From assembly GCF_004571065.1 (NCBI RefSeq), contig NZ_SPQN01000051.1:1-32822 (forward strand): a DNA stretch of 32,822 nucleotides, in the 5' to 3' direction. A program made the translations under genes and the position numbers. Of this stretch, positions 30,781 through 32,822 are shown one piece after another; positions within the stretch are counted from its first letter, which is position 1, and each line of letters begins with the position of its first letter. A model generated the notes under the pieces. It was not told where the DNA came from. It did no database searches and saw only the letters and a list, made by a program, of their open reading frames with translations. The stretch comes from Geodermatophilus sp. DF01-2 (GTDB lineage Bacteria > Actinomycetota > Actinomycetes > Mycobacteriales > Geodermatophilaceae).

Positions 30781-31904
30781 GAGCTGCTCTCGGTCGCCGG
30801 ACGGCGCCGGTTGCGGGCCACGGCGACGCCACCCGCACCGGCGAGCAGCAGCATCCCGGCACCCAGGGCGACGGCCGTCGACGTGCCCGACTCCGCCGCC
30901 TCGACGCCGGTGTTGGAGCGCAGGCCCGCGTTCACGACGGTGGCCTGAGGCGTCGGGGCCGCGGTCTCGGCCGGCGGCGTGACGGTCGCTGCGGCCACGG
31001 TGAGCTCCACGGCGATGACGGAGATGGCCCCTGAGGACGCCTGCTGGGCGACCACGAGGCCGTAGGAGCCGGCCGCCGTGCCCGCCGGGACCTCGAAGGT
31101 CGCCGTCGAGCCGGAGACCTGGACCGTGAGCGGCACCGCCGCGCCGGTCGGGTCGCCGTTGGCGTCCAGCGCCTGGAGGCCGACCTCGACACCGGTGAGG
31201 TCGGTGAGACCGAGCTCGCGCAGCACCGAGCCCGTGGTCAGGTCGAGCGTGACGGTCGAGCCGGCCGTCACCGGGACCGGGCACGGCGTGGTGGACGAGA
31301 TCGCGCAGGGCACCTGCGAGAGGGCGACCAGCTCGGGCGTCACGGTCGCGGCGACGGGAGCGGCAGCGTCGAGTGCGAGCTCGTAGAACAGCGGGTCGTA
31401 GTAGGTGAACGCCGGGCCGAGGGTCGTGGTGAGCGGAGCGAGGAACAGCGTGGCGCTGTCGACGCCTGCCCCGTCGTCGGCCGGCAGGGTGACCGTGATG
31501 CTGCCGGTGCCCTGGCCGGTGATGACCAGGTCGTTGGAGTCGCCGGCCGCCAGGGAGGAGTCGTAGGTGACGTCCGCGATGCCGTCGCCGTCGTCGTCGA
31601 ACTCGAGCATGGCCTCGACGGCGGTGGTGTCGAGCTCCGCGGGCAGCTCCACGGTGACCGTGCCGCTGTACTGGACGGCCACGGGCGTCGACGCCTGCGC
31701 GGTGGCCGGGTCGGCCATGGGGTCCGTGGCACCGAAGTTCTCGTCCGGGAAGGCGCTGAGCGCGACCTCGCCAGGCTCGAGGAGGATGACGACGTTCTCC
31801 GCGGCGCCTGCGGCGGGCGCGATGCCGACGAGGAGCACGGCGGAGCCGATGCCGACGAGGCCGAGGCGCTGGAGCGGCCGGCGGGCCTTGGTGGGGGTTG
31901 ACAT
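30768..31904 (-). CDS. secreted surface protein, probable substrate of the adjacent sortase
   Basis: A 378-residue protein from ATG 31904 with GGAAGG upstream. The signal peptide (QRLGLVGIGSAVLLVGIAPAAGAA) is followed by strand-rich Thr/Val/Ala repeats of an immunoglobulin-like kind (for example STVTLDLTTGSVL and TATFEVPAGTAAGSYGLVV). The C-terminus has GLRSNTGVEA, then a hydrophobic helix (STAVALGAGMLLLAGAGGVAV) and ARNRRRP: the tripartite layout of a sorting signal, with SNTG in place of LPxTG. It probably coats or attaches to the cell surface. The gene overlaps the sortase by 13 bases. The family is not recognised beyond this. Confidence 0.8.
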   Translation of the reverse strand: MSTPTKARRPLQRLGLVGIGSAVLLVGIAPAAGAAENVVILLEPGEVALSAFPDENFGATDPMADPATAQASTPVAVQYSGTVTVELPAELDTTAVEAMLEFDDDGDGIADVTYDSSLAAGDSNDLVITGQGTGSITVTLPADDGAGVDSATLFLAPLTTTLGPAFTYYDPLFYELALDAAAPVAATVTPELVALSQVPCAISSTTPCPVPVTAGSTVTLDLTTGSVLRELGLTDLTGVEVGLQALDANGDPTGAAVPLTVQVSGSTATFEVPAGTAAGSYGLVVAQQASSGAISVIAVELTVAAATVTPPAETAAPTPQATVVNAGLRSNTGVEAAESGTSTAVALGAGMLLLAGAGGVAVARNRRRPATESSSCGV

Positions 31905-32021
31905 GAGAGGACACCTTCCGGCGACCGCAGCGCCCCAGCGGCGCTGACTGCGGCAGGAACGTAACGTCACCGGTCGGTTCAGCTGAGTAGGAGACACGCG
32001 GCGCGGGTCACGTGGGACGGG

Positions 32022-32040
32022 GTGTGACCAGAGTGTGACC
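32022..32040. promoter_or_regulatory. 11-bp-period direct repeat upstream of the surface protein
   Basis: GTGTGACC occurs at 32022-32029 and 32033-32040, one helical turn apart, about 120 bases upstream of the surface protein start. This could be a site for a response regulator binding tandem half sites. The rest of 31905-32168 shows no gene. Confidence 0.35.
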
Positions 32041-32168
32041 TGAAACGTCGGTCAACTCGTCAGCCACTGCCCAATGACGCCCATCCCACAGCTCGCATCC
32101 CTGTCAGACCTTGACGTCCGAACCGCCATTCTCCGCCCCGTCTCGCCAACGTGCGGGGCGAAAAGCCG

Positions 32169-32762
32169 TCAGTGCAGCTCGGGTGCACCGATCGGGTTGC
32201 GGTCGGGCCAGGTGCCCGCGGCGACGACGGCGCGGCGTACCGGGCTCAGCAGCTCGGCCAGCCGGTCGCACCGCGCGTCGCCCAGCGCCTGCCAGGGACC
32301 CAGCGCCAGCCGGTCGGTGTCGGCCTCCACCGCGGCGACGATGGCCGCGCCCTCGGCGGTGAGCTCGTCGCCGGCCAGCCAGCCGCGGTCGGCCAGCTCC
32401 TCGGCGGCGGTGTCCCACGCATCGTCGTCCCACCCGCGGGCGCGCATCAGCCATTCCTTGTCCGTCCGCTCGGCCGCGGCGGCGAGCGCGTGCGCGCCCA
32501 CCCCGGAGATCCCCCGCTGCAGCAGCGCGGCGTTGTGGCCGTCGCCGCGATGCTCGCGCAACGTGGTCAGGGACTGCCAGGCGGTCAGGTGCGGTCGCTC
32601 CGGCACCGGCAGCGCGGCGTTGGCCGCCGCCAGGGGGCGGCCGGGGCCGTCGATCGCCGCCGCGGCCACGGCGAGCAGCTCGGCCGTCTCCGCCGCCGCT
32701 GGCCGACCGCCGTCGCCGCTCCCCACGCCAGCTCGACCTGCGGCATCCACTCTCCACGACAT
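32169..32762 (-). CDS. SCO6745-like protein, N-terminally short
   Basis: A 197-residue frame from ATG 32762. RPLAAANAALPVPERPHLTAWQSLTTLREHRGDGHNAALLQRGISG and the later ARGWDDDAWDTAAEELADRGWL with LTAEGAAIVAAVEADTDRLALGPWQ follow the middle and C-terminal parts of the actinobacterial SCO6745 family (a helical protein with a winged-helix-like end). Usual members are about 280 residues, so about 90 N-terminal residues are absent. The start is doubtful: the region before residue 25 (RAGVGSGDGGRPAAAE) is low-complexity, and the missing part may lie in another frame toward or past the window edge. Function unknown. Confidence 0.6.
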   Translation of the reverse strand: MSWRVDAAGRAGVGSGDGGRPAAAETAELLAVAAAAIDGPGRPLAAANAALPVPERPHLTAWQSLTTLREHRGDGHNAALLQRGISGVGAHALAAAAERTDKEWLMRARGWDDDAWDTAAEELADRGWLAGDELTAEGAAIVAAVEADTDRLALGPWQALGDARCDRLAELLSPVRRAVVAAGTWPDRNPIGAPELH

Positions 32763-32822
32763 GCATCGACGACAGGACGACCCGCGGGGAAGGCAGGTGG
32801 GCCGAGCGTAGAAGGTCGGCGA

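Overview
The window is very GC-rich and has an actinobacterial gene set: a Mycobacterium SigG-like ECF sigma factor, an Eis-like acetyltransferase, a cytochrome oxidase CtaJ-like protein, a DUF5130 protein, a mycothiol-linked DsbA-like oxidoreductase, and many GTG starts with apparently leaderless promoters. GC-rich interspersed repeats in intergenic positions fit a Geodermatophilaceae-type host (Blastococcus, Geodermatophilus or Modestobacter). That family assignment is inference from gene content, not a database match.

Region 1 (1-7204) looks like the right end of an integrated genomic island. It is bounded by a 47-bp copy of the 3' part of a tRNA-Gly(UCC) gene at 7158-7204. It carries an XRE regulator with an ImmA/IrrE metallopeptidase (minus strand), an 11-bp inverted repeat in the divergent intergenic region, a frameshifted YjzC-like mini-gene, a 43-aa basic protein, and then the most interesting locus. 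That locus is a tightly packed operon of a ubiquitin-like protein, a protein with a C-E-H-H metal-site pattern, a JAMM/JAB peptidase and an E1-like adenylyltransferase, followed by an orotate-phosphoribosyltransferase-like enzyme. No classical E2 is visible. A VapBC-type toxin-antitoxin pair closes the island.

Region 2 (7205-10359) is an insertion-sequence graveyard. It holds a decayed transposase N-terminal ORF, a 3' fragment of an IS256-family transposase, a 5'-truncated IS1380-family transposase, and the start of a second IS1380-type gene on the other strand that the first copy appears to interrupt.

Region 3 (10360-32822) is ordinary chromosomal backbone: hemerythrin, universal stress protein, SigG-like sigma factor, CpdB-like 5'-nucleotidase, a large lipoprotein, MmcQ/YjbR, Eis-like GNAT, a FitAB/VapBC-type pair, RpiB, DUF429, a frameshifted MBL-fold gene, SDR, DsbA-like, aminopeptidase N, DUF5130, CtaJ-like, amidase, MFS exporter, kynureninase, sortase with its probable substrate, and a shortened SCO6745-like gene. 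Intergenic repeats, a 21-bp tandem repeat, a 38-bp perfect palindrome and overlapping divergent leaderless promoters add structure between the genes.

The island genes form a coherent hypothesis. The XRE/ImmA pair may control, through the operator, a transcript leading into a ubiquitin-like conjugation or processing pathway (E1 activates the Ubl, the CEHH protein acts in place of E2, the JAMM peptidase trims or removes it), with the PRTase as partner or target. Conflict with phages or mobile elements is a plausible role but is not shown by the sequence.
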